From: Rhodobacteraceae bacterium WD3A24
Lineage (GTDB): Bacteria > Pseudomonadota > Alphaproteobacteria > Rhodobacterales > Rhodobacteraceae
Assembly: GCA_002967695.1 (NCBI GenBank)
Contig: PUHN01000026.1
Coordinates: 1-47,539 of the forward strand
Direction: 5' to 3'
Length of the DNA: 47,539 nt
Part shown: piece by piece, positions 29,152-38,291 of the stretch
Position numbering within the stretch: the first letter of the stretch is position 1
Layout of the letters: the number at the start of each line of letters is the position of its first letter
Made by a program: the position numbers and the translations under genes
Notes under the pieces: generated by a model
The model's database searches: none
Told to the model about the DNA's origin: nothing
The model's input: the letters and a program-made list of their open reading frames with translations, nothing else

Positions 29152-29662
29152 TCAACCGGGCTCGACGGCCCCGTCCCTATATGGGTCGGCAATGCCGAGT
29201 TGCGCAAGTATCACCGTCTCGGTCCGCTCCATGAGTGCGGCATCCGGGTCACGCACATGATCGTAGCCGAGCAGGTGAAGCACCCCGTGCACGACCAGAT
29301 GTGCGGCGTGATCCTCCAGCCGCCGGCGCTGCGCCGTGGCCTCGGCCGCGCAGGTCCCGAAGGCGAGCGCGATGTCGCCCAGGCTCTCGGGCCACTCCGC
29401 GCTCCCGTCCGGCGGGGCCGCGGGCCGCGCGCCGGGCGTGGCGGGGGCAAGCTCATGCGCGGGCCAGGAGAGCACGTTGGTCGCGCCCGACCGGCCGCGA
29501 AAGGCGGCGTTGAGCTCCGCCAGCCGGGCGTCGTCGGCGGCCAGCAATGCGATCTCGTAGCCGTCGGGATCGAGGCCGAGATGCCGCAGCGCCGCCTCCG
29601 CCGCGCGGACGGCGAGCGCCTCCAGCCCGATCCGCCGCCAGCGGTCGTCCTCGATGATGGTA

Positions 29663-29691
<29 letters not shown>
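29152..29691 (-). CDS. ybeY: Endoribonuclease YbeY (rRNA maturation factor)
   Basis: A 179-residue zinc-dependent endoribonuclease involved in 16S rRNA 3' maturation and ribosome quality control. The zinc signature HLVVHGVLHLLGYDH carries three His. NAAFRGRSGATNVLSWP is the family segment. The 5' end overlaps phoH by 29 bases if ATG 29691 is used (GAGG upstream); ATG 29679 would still overlap by 17. There is an insertion of about 20 Pro/Ala-rich residues near position 80-100. Confidence 0.93.
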
Positions 29692-30673
<982 letters not shown>

Positions 30674-30715
30674 GAAATGCTCCGTTGAAAGGGTGCCGGA
30701 CAGAAGGTGACAAGA

Positions 30716-30743
30716 CCCGCCGCCACTTGCAAGTGGCGGCGGG
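30716..30743 (-). terminator. 28-base perfect palindrome, probable terminator
   Basis: Two 14-base perfectly complementary arms (30716-30729 and 30730-30743) with no gap, forming in RNA a 12-bp stem with a TGCA loop. On the leftward transcript the stem is followed by TCTTGT. It lies between the DPDGC lipoprotein gene (stop 30804) and ybeZ (start 30673). It therefore probably separates the accessory pair from the phoH-ybeY-corC-lnt operon. Confidence 0.62.
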
Positions 30744-30803
30744 CGATTTCACCGCAGCGTCATGACGCCGGCACCGGCCCGGCCATGCGCGCGCGCCGTG
30801 CCG

Positions 30804-31148
30804 TCAGCGATAGATATCGGGCACGTTCGGAGCGCTGCGGCCGTGATCGCCCACGATGCTGCCCGGCTCGGCGATGTCGGTGCACACGGGCAGGCCCGTC
30901 TGTGGATCGCGCCGGCGCGTCAGGTAGCCTTCGGAGCCGTCATCGATCACCCAGTTGTGGCACCCGTCGGGATCGACATAGATGCCGGCGTCCATCTGGG
31001 CGAGGCGCTCGCCCTCGATGGGGCCGCGGTCGATGCCGTCGGCGACGATGGGCGGGCCGCCATCCTGCGGGATGGTCGCGCAGGCGGACAGCGAAACGGC
31101 GAGCACGGCCAGCGCGCCGCCGCGGCGAAGTATGCAATGGGTCATCAT
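30804..31148 (-). CDS. Small DPDGC-domain lipoprotein, function unknown
   Basis: A 114-residue lipoprotein. The signal peptide ends in the lipobox LSAC with lipidated Cys23. After a short linker comes a domain of about 40 residues: MDAGIYVDPDGCHNW, then DGSEGYL, then DPQTGLPVCTD. The same domain occurs in the OmpA-like protein encoded 4 bases upstream. Two cysteines (in DPDGC and LPVC) are conserved and may form a disulfide. ATG 31148 (or the adjacent 31145) follows AGGTGA; the upstream open frame is a shadow. It is inserted between miaB and ybeZ. I know of no established function. Confidence 0.78.
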   Translation of the reverse strand: MMTHCILRRGGALAVLAVSLSACATIPQDGGPPIVADGIDRGPIEGERLAQMDAGIYVDPDGCHNWVIDDGSEGYLTRRRDPQTGLPVCTDIAEPGSIVGDHGRSAPNVPDIYR

Positions 31149-31152
31149 GATG

Positions 31153-31731
31153 TCACCTGTAGCAAACGACTTCGACGCGGCGATTGCGCTGCATGTTCGC
31201 CGCCGAATCATTGGGGGCGACGGGCATCCGTTCGCCGTAACCGATCTGACGCGCGATGCGCGCCCCCGTCGAACGCGCCACCGACGCAACCGAGGCCGCG
31301 CGGCGCTCCGACAGGCGGATGTTGTATTCATCCGACGCGCGGCTGTCGGTGTGGCCGTAGATGGCATAGGCGAAGGCGCCCGCCTGGCCGAAGAACCGCT
31401 CCAGCCGGGCGCGCCCGCGATGGGTCAGCCGCGCGCTGTCGGTGGCGAACAGCGTGTCGGTGTTCTCCACCAGGCAGGTATTGACATCGAGACAGACGGG
31501 CATGCCCGTCTCGGGGTTGACCCGCTCGACCATGTAGCCTTCCCAGCCGCCGTCGGCGGCCCAGTGCATGCAGCCGTCCGGGTCGATCCAGATAGTGGCG
31601 TCCATCCGGGCGGTTGTCTGATTCGACGGCCTCGACGATTGCGCCTCGACCTGTGTCGCCGGCAAGGCGAGAAGAGCGACGGCAAGCCCCCCCACCAGCA
31701 TCCGGCATGCCTTGACTATCCGATAATTCAC
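31153..31731 (-). CDS. OmpA-family protein with N-terminal DPDGC domain
   Basis: A 192-residue exported protein: signal peptide (about residues 1-30, ends VEAQ), then the DPDGC domain (about 43-82: MDATIWIDPDGCMHW, GWEGYM, NPETGMPVCLD), then an OmpA peptidoglycan-binding domain (about 90-190: YGHTDSRASDEYNIRLSERR, GYGERMPVAPND, NRRVEVV). There is no beta barrel, so it is probably periplasmic and bound to the cell wall. The start is GTG 31731 (AGGACGAGG upstream), which gives a good signal peptide. ATG 31701 and GTG 31770 are alternatives. It is probably cotranscribed with the lipoprotein gene. Confidence 0.8.
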   Translation of the reverse strand: MNYRIVKACRMLVGGLAVALLALPATQVEAQSSRPSNQTTARMDATIWIDPDGCMHWAADGGWEGYMVERVNPETGMPVCLDVNTCLVENTDTLFATDSARLTHRGRARLERFFGQAGAFAYAIYGHTDSRASDEYNIRLSERRAASVASVARSTGARIARQIGYGERMPVAPNDSAANMQRNRRVEVVCYR

Positions 31732-31889
31732 GGCCCTCGTCCTTTGTTTCTTCCCCCAAGCGTGACACACGGGTCCACCGCCAGCGGCAGCGGCAGCGGC
31801 AGGCCCGCGCGGAGCACGTAACGTTTTGAAAGTTTAGCAAATCCGCGCCGCATGGGAAGGAATATTCCCGCCCCGCCGTCGCTGATTCG

Positions 31890-31924
31890 GAAATTGTCGC
31901 GCGGTTCAGCGCGAAATTGTCGCG
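31890..31924. promoter_or_regulatory. Direct repeat GAAATTGTCGCG upstream of the OmpA-like gene
   Basis: GAAATTGTCGCG occurs at 31890-31901 and again at 31913-31924, 23 bases apart (about two helical turns). The second copy is part of an inverted repeat CGCGA(5)TCGCG (31910-31924). It lies in the 217-base gap between the miaB stop and the OmpA-like gene, so it could be an operator for the DPDGC pair or part of the miaB 3' end. The rest of the gap shows a GGCAGC triplet-like run near 31783-31805 and nothing else clear. Confidence 0.35.
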
Positions 31925-31948
31925 GTTTTTGACCCGCGCGCAGGCGCG

Positions 31949-33283
31949 TCAGCCCGCCACCATCTCTCCACCCAGCGAGTTCCGCCCGCCATGCGTAATC
32001 CGCACGCGGGCGATCTCGCCGCGCCGGGCCCGCGAATCGGTGACGTGCACGGCGTGGAGATGCTCGGACTTGCCGACCATCTGGCCGGGTTCGCGGCCGG
32101 GCTTCTCGAACAGCACGCGCTGCTCGGTGCCGACCTTGGCGTCCTGGATCTCGCGCTGCTGCGCGTTCAGCAGTGCCTGCAGCCGCTGCAGCCGCTCGTC
32201 GGCGGCGGCCGGGTCCACGCCCTCGCGTTCGGCGGCCGGGGTGCCGGGGCGGGCGGAATACTTGAAGGAGTAGCACTGCCCGTAGCGAACCTGGCGGACA
32301 AGATCCATCGTGGCCTCGAAGTCCTCGTCGGTCTCGCCCGGAAAGCCCACGATGAAATCGCCCGAGATCAGGATGTCGGGGCGCGCCGCGCGCAACCGCT
32401 CGATCAGGCGCAGATAGCCTTCGGCGGTGTGCTTGCGGTTCATCGCCTTGAGGATGCGGTCGCTGCCCGACTGCACCGGAAGATGCAGGTAGGGCATGAG
32501 CTTTTCCACCTCGCCATGCGCGGCGATCAGGTCGTCGGTCATGTCGTTGGGGTGCGAGGTGGTAAACCGGATACGCTCCAGACCGTCCACCCCGGCCAGC
32601 TCGCGGATCAGCCGGGCCAGGCTCCATTCCCCGCCGGGGCCCTCGCCATGATAGGCGTTGACGTTCTGGCCCAGCAGCGTGATCTCGCGCACCCCGCGCG
32701 CGACCAGATCGCGCGCCTCGCGCAGCACCCGCTCGGCCGGGCGGCTGACCTCGGCGCCGCGGGTATAGGGCACCACGCAGAAGGCGCAGAACTTGTCGCA
32801 GCCCTCCTGCACCGTCAGGAAGGCCGTGGGCGCGCGCGTGGCGGGCGCGCCGGCGCTGCGCGCGCCGGGCAGGTGGTCGAACTTGTCCTCGTCGAACTCG
32901 GTGACGACGCTGCGCTCGCCCCGGCGGGCGCGGGCCTCCATTTCGGGCAGGTGGTGGTAGGACTGCGAGCCGACGACCATGTCCACCAGCGGCTGGCGGC
33001 GGATGATCTCCTCGCCCTCGGCCTGCGCGACGCAGCCGGCCACGCCGATGCGCAGGTCCGGGTTGGCGGCCTTGAGCGGCTTGAGCCGGCCGAGCTCGGA
33101 ATAGACCTTTTCGGCGGCCTTCTCGCGGATGTGGCAGGTGTTGAGCAGGATCATGTCGGCGTCGTCGGGCGTGTCGGTGGGCACGTACCCCGCCCCGCCC
33201 AGCGCCTCGGCCATGCGCTCGCTGTCATAGACGTTCATCTGACAGCCATAGGTCTTTATGTAGAGCTTTCGCGCCTCGGCCAT
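31949..33283 (-). CDS. miaB: tRNA-2-methylthio-N6-dimethylallyladenosine synthase
   Basis: A 444-residue radical-SAM methylthiotransferase modifying A37 of tRNAs that read UNN codons. It has the N-terminal UPF0004 domain ([17 protein letters not shown] with cluster Cys), the radical-SAM motif [13 protein letters not shown], and a C-terminal TRAM domain. ATG 33283 ([13 protein letters not shown]) is chosen because GAGG lies 8 bases upstream; the ATG at 33301 has poor spacing. It is usually next to phoH; here the DPDGC gene pair lies between. Confidence 0.94.
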   Translation of the reverse strand: MAEARKLYIKTYGCQMNVYDSERMAEALGGAGYVPTDTPDDADMILLNTCHIREKAAEKVYSELGRLKPLKAANPDLRIGVAGCVAQAEGEEIIRRQPLVDMVVGSQSYHHLPEMEARARRGERSVVTEFDEDKFDHLPGARSAGAPATRAPTAFLTVQEGCDKFCAFCVVPYTRGAEVSRPAERVLREARDLVARGVREITLLGQNVNAYHGEGPGGEWSLARLIRELAGVDGLERIRFTTSHPNDMTDDLIAAHGEVEKLMPYLHLPVQSGSDRILKAMNRKHTAEGYLRLIERLRAARPDILISGDFIVGFPGETDEDFEATMDLVRQVRYGQCYSFKYSARPGTPAAEREGVDPAAADERLQRLQALLNAQQREIQDAKVGTEQRVLFEKPGREPGQMVGKSEHLHAVHVTDSRARRGEIARVRITHGGRNSLGGEMVAG

Positions 33284-33447
33284 TTCGGGTGCCTCTGTCA
33301 TGCCTCGACGGGGCCGCGGCGGGGCGGCCCTCGTCGGCCCCGCCTTTACACAATGGCGCGGCGCGGGGCAATCACCGGCGCACCGGCCGGCTTGCATCGG
33401 CGCGGGGGCTGGGCAAGTCTGGCGCGGTCCGACGGGCGGAAGGCAGG

Positions 33448-34323
33448 ATGATGCGGTTCGACAGCCTGGAGAACTTCCTCGACAGCGGCGCGGCCGCGGG
33501 CCTGCGGCCGGGGCCGCTGGCGGTCATCTTCGCCGAGGACGCGGTCGAGCTGACCTCAACGGCGCGCCACCACGAGCAGCGCGGCTTCGCCGCCGTTCTG
33601 CTGATGCTGCCGCGGGGGCTCGCGCTGCCGCCGGAGCTGGACGGGCGGCCCGCGCTGCACCCGATCACCTGCGCGACGATGGAGGTTGGCTGCGTGCCTC
33701 GCGTCATGAACCGGCTGATCGCCGCCCTGCCCGGCCGCTGGTTCTACTGGGGCTACAACGGCGAATACCTGTTCTACCCCTTCAGCGAGACGCGCCCGCC
33801 CGCCGCGATGCTCGCCTTCCACGAGGAGGAGCGCCGCGAGGCGATGCAGGCCTATGTCATCGATCTCTATGCCGCCGATCTGGGCGCGCATCCATCCGGC
33901 GTGGACACCGCCACCGCCCATCTCGACCGGCTGGGCTATTTCGCCGAGGCCCGCCCCGACCCCAATGGCCGCCCCAAAGAGCGCCAGCTCGACTTCCAGG
34001 GCGGGCTGCGCTGGCGCTTCGAGGAACACGTGCCCCCGCGCAGCCGCTCGATCGGGCGGATCGCGCTGTTCAGGGCGAAGCCGGGCCTGACCATGCGCGG
34101 GGATTTCAGCCTGAGCGACGAGGAGATGAACACCTATGCCTGCCCGTGGCACCACAACCTGACGGCGGCGGTGTGCTCGTTCCGCGCCGCCAAGGCGCTG
34201 CGGGCCAATGCCGGCTCGCGCTTTGCCATCGACAGCTTCATGTGGCACGGGGCTACGCCCTTCGAGTGGCGCGCCCAGCAACTGCTGGAACTGGGGATGA
34301 TGGAACCCGGCCAGTGGTTCTGA
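33448..34323 (+). CDS. Conserved hypothetical protein
   Basis: A 291-residue soluble protein, no signal peptide or membrane helix, which I do not recognise with confidence. It begins [14 protein letters not shown]. The middle has [19 protein letters not shown] and [20 protein letters not shown]. Later it has [38 protein letters not shown]. The acidic/aromatic middle and the WHH segment give a faint resemblance to GT2-like glycosyltransferases, which I hold only loosely. Adjacent ATG codons at 33448 and 33451 follow AAGGCAGG. It is divergent from miaB and convergent with irr. Confidence 0.75.
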   Translation: MMRFDSLENFLDSGAAAGLRPGPLAVIFAEDAVELTSTARHHEQRGFAAVLLMLPRGLALPPELDGRPALHPITCATMEVGCVPRVMNRLIAALPGRWFYWGYNGEYLFYPFSETRPPAAMLAFHEEERREAMQAYVIDLYAADLGAHPSGVDTATAHLDRLGYFAEARPDPNGRPKERQLDFQGGLRWRFEEHVPPRSRSIGRIALFRAKPGLTMRGDFSLSDEEMNTYACPWHHNLTAAVCSFRAAKALRANAGSRFAIDSFMWHGATPFEWRAQQLLELGMMEPGQWF

Positions 34324-34363
34324 CCAGCACTGGCCCGGCCCGGCCCAAGGGACCGGCCGCTTC

Positions 34364-34810
34364 TCAGCCCGCCCCGCCGCGCCTGAGACGGATCACGACA
34401 TCGACGCGGGCGACATCGGCGCCGGCCGGCGGCGCGGGCAGCCGTGCGATCTCGAGCTCGTCCGACGGCGCGTCCTCCAGCTCGGCGGTATCCTCCCAGA
34501 AGAAATGCGGATGGTCGTCGAGCCGGGTGTCGAAGAAGCTGCGCGTGCCATCCACCGTCACCTCCTGGATCAGTCCGGCCTCGCAGAAGGCGCGCAGCGT
34601 GTTGTAGACGGTGGCCAGCGAGACCCGGTCGCCGGCCCTGCGCGTGGCGGCGAACAGGCTCTCTGCGGTGACATGGCGGTTGCGCCCGTCGCCCATCAGC
34701 AGCGCGGCCAGCGCGAGCCGCTGGCGCGTGGGCCGCAGCCCGGCGCGCGACAGCCACCCCTGGGCCTTGGTGATCGCCTCGTCATTGATCGGCGCGCAAT
34801 GCGGTTCCAT
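34364..34810 (-). CDS. irr: Iron response regulator Irr (Fur family)
   Basis: A 148-residue Fur-family regulator. The winged helix is about residues 12-85 (AGLRPTRQRLALAALL, HVTAESLFAATRRAG, SLATVYNTLRAF). The C-terminal part has DDHPHFFWEDTAELEDAP, which resembles the His motif of Irr rather than the CxxC-containing Fur/Zur type. Irr represses or activates iron genes and is destabilised by haem in rhizobia. It is divergent from fabA, the usual place in Rhodobacterales (IrrA). The -10 element sits only 7 bases from ATG 34810, so the mRNA may be leaderless. Confidence 0.88.
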   Translation of the reverse strand: MEPHCAPINDEAITKAQGWLSRAGLRPTRQRLALAALLMGDGRNRHVTAESLFAATRRAGDRVSLATVYNTLRAFCEAGLIQEVTVDGTRSFFDTRLDDHPHFFWEDTAELEDAPSDELEIARLPAPPAGADVARVDVVIRLRRGGAG

Positions 34811-34816
34811 GCCCTT

Positions 34817-34853
34817 GATATAGAGTGCCCGTCAGGCGTTTTTCAAATGAAAA
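34817..34853 (-). promoter_or_regulatory. irr promoter with overlapping palindrome
   Basis: Reading leftward: -35 TTGAAA (34846-34841), 18 bases, -10 TATATC (34822-34817). The -35 lies inside a palindrome, TTTTCA-AA-TGAAAA (34840-34853). The ATG is at 34810, so the predicted start is at or next to the A of the codon. The palindrome may be an operator; it does not match the ICE motif (TTTAGAA-like) I know for Irr. Confidence 0.5.
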
Positions 34854-34926
34854 TCGGGTGAGACGGCGCCGCGCGCGCCCTGACGGGGCAGGCTTGCCAC
34901 CGCTCCGATCCGGGTGATAGAGGAAA

Positions 34927-34940
34927 GTCTGGCATCAGAC
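34927..34940 (+). promoter_or_regulatory. Inverted repeat in the fabA leader
   Basis: GTCTG-GCAT-CAGAC, a perfect 5-bp inverted repeat 20 bases before fabA ATG 34960. It faintly resembles the FadR-type half-site CTGG/CCAG known at E. coli fabA. A possible weak promoter lies upstream (TTGCCA at 34894, GATAGA at 34916, spacing 16). Its function is speculative. Confidence 0.3.
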
Positions 34941-34959
34941 GGGAAAAGGCGAGCGCTGA

Positions 34960-35466
34960 ATGGCGGAATTTCCGACGCGGTTCGACAAGGAAGGCCTTCT
35001 GCAGTGCGCGCGCGGCGAACTGTTCGGCCCCGGCAATGCACAGTTGCCCGAACCGCCGATGCTGATGATGGACCGGGTCACCGACATCTCGGCCGGTGGC
35101 GGCGCGCATGGCAAGGGGCACGTCGTGGCCGAGTTCGACATCACCCCTGACCTGTGGTTTTTCCAGTGCCATTTTCCCGGCGATCCGGTGATGCCGGGCT
35201 GCCTGGGCCTGGACGCGCTGTGGCAGCTGACCGGCTTCAATCTGGGCTGGCGGGGCATGCCGGGGCGCGGGCGCGCGCTGGGCGTGGGCGAGGTCAAGTT
35301 CACCGACATGGTCACGCCGGCGAACAAGCTGGTCACCTATATCGTCGATTTCACGCGGGTGATCGACCGCAAGCTCAAGCTGGGGCTGGCCAATGGCCGG
35401 ATGCTGGCCGATGGCCGCGAAATCTACACAACCACCGATCTCAAGGTGGGCCTGTTCACCGACTGA
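34960..35466 (+). CDS. fabA: 3-hydroxydecanoyl-[ACP] dehydratase/isomerase
   Basis: A 168-residue bifunctional dehydratase/isomerase that starts unsaturated fatty acid synthesis by making trans-2- and cis-3-decenoyl-ACP. Hotdog-fold catalytic His71 ([12 protein letters not shown]) and Asp85 (LGLDALWQ) match E. coli His70 and Asp84. The start [21 protein letters not shown] is standard, with GGAAAAGG upstream. It heads fabA-fabB-fabI and is divergent from irr. Confidence 0.96.
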   Translation: MAEFPTRFDKEGLLQCARGELFGPGNAQLPEPPMLMMDRVTDISAGGGAHGKGHVVAEFDITPDLWFFQCHFPGDPVMPGCLGLDALWQLTGFNLGWRGMPGRGRALGVGEVKFTDMVTPANKLVTYIVDFTRVIDRKLKLGLANGRMLADGREIYTTTDLKVGLFTD

Positions 35467-35497
35467 GGCGCCGCCGGCGCCGGGGAGCTAGCAGATC

Positions 35498-36727
35498 ATG
35501 CGTCGCGTCGTCATCACGGGTATGGGGATCATCTCGCCCATAGGAAACAGCGTGGGCGAAGTCGAGGAGTCGCTGCGCGCGGGCCGCTCGGGCATCGTCT
35601 CCGCGCCGGAATACGCCGAGCTGGGCTTTCGCAGCCAGATTCACGGCAAGCCGCAAATCGACCCGGCCGAGCATATCGACAAGCGCCAGATGCGCTTCAT
35701 GGGGCCGGGGGCGGCCTACAACTATCTGGCCATGGAGCAGGCGATCGCGGATGCCGGGCTTGAGAAGAACGAGGTTAGCAACGAACGCACGGGCCTGATC
35801 ACCGGCTCGGGCGGGCCGTCGACCTCGAACCTCTTCAACGCCCACCAGATCGTGCTGGACAAGAAGTCGCCCAAGCGGATGGGGCCGTTCATGGTCACCC
35901 GCTGCATGTCGTCGACCAATTCGGCCTGCCTGGCCACGCCGTTCGGGATCAAGGGGCTGAACTACTCGATCACCTCGGCCTGCTCGACCAGCGCGCACTG
36001 CATCGGCAACGCCGCCGAGCAAATCCAGATGGGCAAGCAGGACATCGTCTTCGCCGGCGGCGGCGAGGAGCTGGACTGGACGCTGTCGTGCCTGTTCGAC
36101 GCGATGGGCGCGATGTCGTCGAAGTTCAACGACACCCCCGCGACCGCCTCGCGCCCCTTCGACGCCACGCGCGACGGCTTCGTCATCGCCGGGGGCGGCG
36201 GCATGCTGGTGCTGGAGGAGCTCGAACACGCGAAGGCCCGCGGCGCGACGATCCATGCCGAGCTGACGGGCTACGGCGCGACCTCGGACGGCTACGACAT
36301 GGTCGCGCCCTCGGGCGAGGGTGGCGAGCGGTCGATGCGCCTTGCCGTGGCCACGCTGCCCGAGGGGCGCAGTGTGGACTACATCAACGCCCACGGCACC
36401 TCCACGCCCGCCGGCGACGTCACCGAGGTCGAGGCCGCCCGCCGCGTCTTCGGCGAGGAGGGCGCGCCGCCGATTTCCTCGACGAAATCCCTGACCGGCC
36501 ATTCGCTGGGCGCGACGGGGGTGCATGAGGCGATCTATTCACTGATCATGCTGCAGCGCGGTTTCATTGCCGCCTCGGCCAATATTTCCGAGCTCGACCC
36601 GGCCCTGAGGCCCGGCGAGATCGTCACCGAGCGCCGCGACGGCGTCGAGATCGACAGCGTGCTTTCCAACAGCTTCGGCTTCGGCGGCACAAACGCCACA
36701 CTCGTGATGAGCCGCCATCACGACTGA
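35498..36727 (+). CDS. fabB: 3-oxoacyl-[ACP] synthase I
   Basis: A 409-residue condensing enzyme that elongates the unsaturated acyl-ACP made by FabA. The catalytic triad is Cys162 ([11 protein letters not shown]), His299 ([11 protein letters not shown]) and His335 ([11 protein letters not shown]). It ends [19 protein letters not shown]. The ATG lies 31 bases after fabA with GGGGAG upstream. The fabA-fabB pairing defines the anaerobic unsaturated route. Confidence 0.96.
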   Translation: MRRVVITGMGIISPIGNSVGEVEESLRAGRSGIVSAPEYAELGFRSQIHGKPQIDPAEHIDKRQMRFMGPGAAYNYLAMEQAIADAGLEKNEVSNERTGLITGSGGPSTSNLFNAHQIVLDKKSPKRMGPFMVTRCMSSTNSACLATPFGIKGLNYSITSACSTSAHCIGNAAEQIQMGKQDIVFAGGGEELDWTLSCLFDAMGAMSSKFNDTPATASRPFDATRDGFVIAGGGGMLVLEELEHAKARGATIHAELTGYGATSDGYDMVAPSGEGGERSMRLAVATLPEGRSVDYINAHGTSTPAGDVTEVEAARRVFGEEGAPPISSTKSLTGHSLGATGVHEAIYSLIMLQRGFIAASANISELDPALRPGEIVTERRDGVEIDSVLSNSFGFGGTNATLVMSRHHD

Positions 36728-36743
36728 GCCGGAGGCCGGGGAC

Positions 36744-37532
36744 ATGGCAGATCTGATGAAGGGCAAGCGCGGGCTGGTCATGGGCGTGGCCAATGACCGC
36801 TCCATCGCCTGGGGCATCGCCCGCGCCCTCGCCGCCGAGGGGGCTGAACTCGCCTTCTCCTACCAGGGCGAGGGGTTCCTCAAGCGGGTCCAGCCGCTGG
36901 CGGAGTCGGTGGGCTCGGACTTCCTCGTCAACATCGACGTGGGCGACGACGCCTCGATGGATGCCGGCTTTGCCCGCATCCGGGAGGAATGGGGCAGCAT
37001 CGACTTTCTCGTCCACGCCATCGCCTATTCCGACAAACAGGAGCTTCACGGCCGCTTCATCCATACCAGCCGCGCGAACTTCCAGAACTCGCTGCTGATC
37101 TCGTGCTATTCCTTCATCGACGCGGCGCGGCGGGCCTCGGAACTCATGCCCGAGGGCGGCACGCTGCTGACGCTGACCTACCAGGGCTCGAACAAGGTCA
37201 CGCCGTTCTACAACGTCATGGGCGTGGCCAAGGCGGCGCTGGAATCGGCGGTGCGCTATCTCGCCAACGATCTGGGCCCCGACGGCATCCGCGTGAACGC
37301 GATCTCGCCGGGCCCGATGAAGACGCTGGCCGGCGCGGCGATCGGCGGTGCGCGGCGCACCTACCGCCAGACCGAGCTCAACGCCCCGCTGCGCGCCAAC
37401 CCCACGCTGGAGGCTGTCGGCGGCACGGCGGTCTATCTGGCATCGGATTACGGCGCCTGCACCACCGGCGAGATCGTCCATGTCGATGGCGGCTATCACG
37501 TCATCGGCATGCCGCAGTCCGAAAACATCTGA
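36744..37532 (+). CDS. fabI: Enoyl-[ACP] reductase [NADH]
   Basis: A 262-residue short-chain dehydrogenase-type reductase finishing each elongation cycle. The cofactor motif is GVANDRSIAWGIA. The catalytic pair is Tyr156 and Lys163 in PFYNVMGVAKAAL (Tyr-x6-Lys, the FabI pattern), and NAISPGPMKTLAGAAI is typical. ATG 36744 follows GGAGGCCGGGG, 16 bases after fabB. This completes a fabA-fabB-fabI operon. Confidence 0.95.
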   Translation: MADLMKGKRGLVMGVANDRSIAWGIARALAAEGAELAFSYQGEGFLKRVQPLAESVGSDFLVNIDVGDDASMDAGFARIREEWGSIDFLVHAIAYSDKQELHGRFIHTSRANFQNSLLISCYSFIDAARRASELMPEGGTLLTLTYQGSNKVTPFYNVMGVAKAALESAVRYLANDLGPDGIRVNAISPGPMKTLAGAAIGGARRTYRQTELNAPLRANPTLEAVGGTAVYLASDYGACTTGEIVHVDGGYHVIGMPQSENI

Positions 37533-37589
37533 GGCGCGAACACCGTCCCCTTCGCCCACAGGGGCGGTGGGAACGGCCAGCCCGCGCCG

Positions 37590-37611
37590 GGCGGGGCCTT
37601 GCGGCCCCGCC
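37590..37611. terminator. Bidirectional terminator between fabI and the FKBP gene
   Basis: A perfect 9-bp stem, GGCGGGGCC (37590-37598) with GGCCCCGCC (37603-37611), loop TTGC. It lies between convergent genes, 9 bases from the FKBP stop. A second weaker stem lies at about 37543-37567. T runs are absent on the plus strand. Confidence 0.55.
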
Positions 37612-37620
37612 GCGTGCAGG

Positions 37621-38049
37621 TCACTTCTTTTCGACCATCTCTACCTTGAAGGTCAGATCCTTGCCCGCCAGGGGGTGATTGGCGTCGAGCACCACGGTCT
37701 CTTCCGAGACCTCGGCCACCGTCACCGGCATCGCGCGCCCGTCGGGCAGCTGCATCTGCAGCGCGGTGCCGATGTCGAGCGGGATGTCCTCGGGGATCTG
37801 GCTGCGCGGAATCTCCTGGCGCCCGTTCGGATCGTGCTGGCCGTAAGCCTCGTCGGCGGCGATCTCGACGGTCTTTTCCTCGCCGACTTCCATGCCTTCG
37901 AGCGCGGTATCGAGGCCGGGGATGATCTCGCCCGAGCCAACGGTGAATTCGAGCGGATCGCGCCCTTCCGAGCTGTCGAACACCGAGCCGTCGCTCAGCG
38001 TGCCTTTGTAGTGAATCTTGACGGTGTCGCCCGCCTTGACCTGGGTCAT
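37621..38049 (-). CDS. SlyD-like FKBP-type peptidyl-prolyl isomerase
   Basis: A 142-residue cis-trans prolyl isomerase and chaperone. The FKBP fold surrounds an inserted IF domain (about residues 70-120), the SlyD pattern: VKIHYKGTLSDGSVFDSSEG, GEIIPGLDTALEGMEVGEEKT, AYGQHDPNGRQEIPRSQIP, DANHPLAGKDLTFKVEM. There is no His-rich metal tail as in E. coli SlyD. ATG 38049 is used; the upstream open frame is rejected. It is divergent from the HAD gene. Confidence 0.93.
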   Translation of the reverse strand: MTQVKAGDTVKIHYKGTLSDGSVFDSSEGRDPLEFTVGSGEIIPGLDTALEGMEVGEEKTVEIAADEAYGQHDPNGRQEIPRSQIPEDIPLDIGTALQMQLPDGRAMPVTVAEVSEETVVLDANHPLAGKDLTFKVEMVEKK

Positions 38050-38291
38050 CTGTATCTCTCTCGCGTTCGGGATTCGGTTTGGGGAGCCGGCGCCATCCTC
38101 TCGGCAGTCATACATCTTCGTCGCGCGCGCTCCCGTGCGAAGTTTCAATCTAACCCACCATGCCCGGATTTTAAACCCCGCCCCCCTGTCCGCGCCTCGC
38201 TGGCCGGTCACGCGGGAGGGCGGCGAACCGGCGGTTTTGCCGCTTTTCCGGATGGGCACGCTGTGCCACTCTGCCCCGCGAGGAGGAGGAC

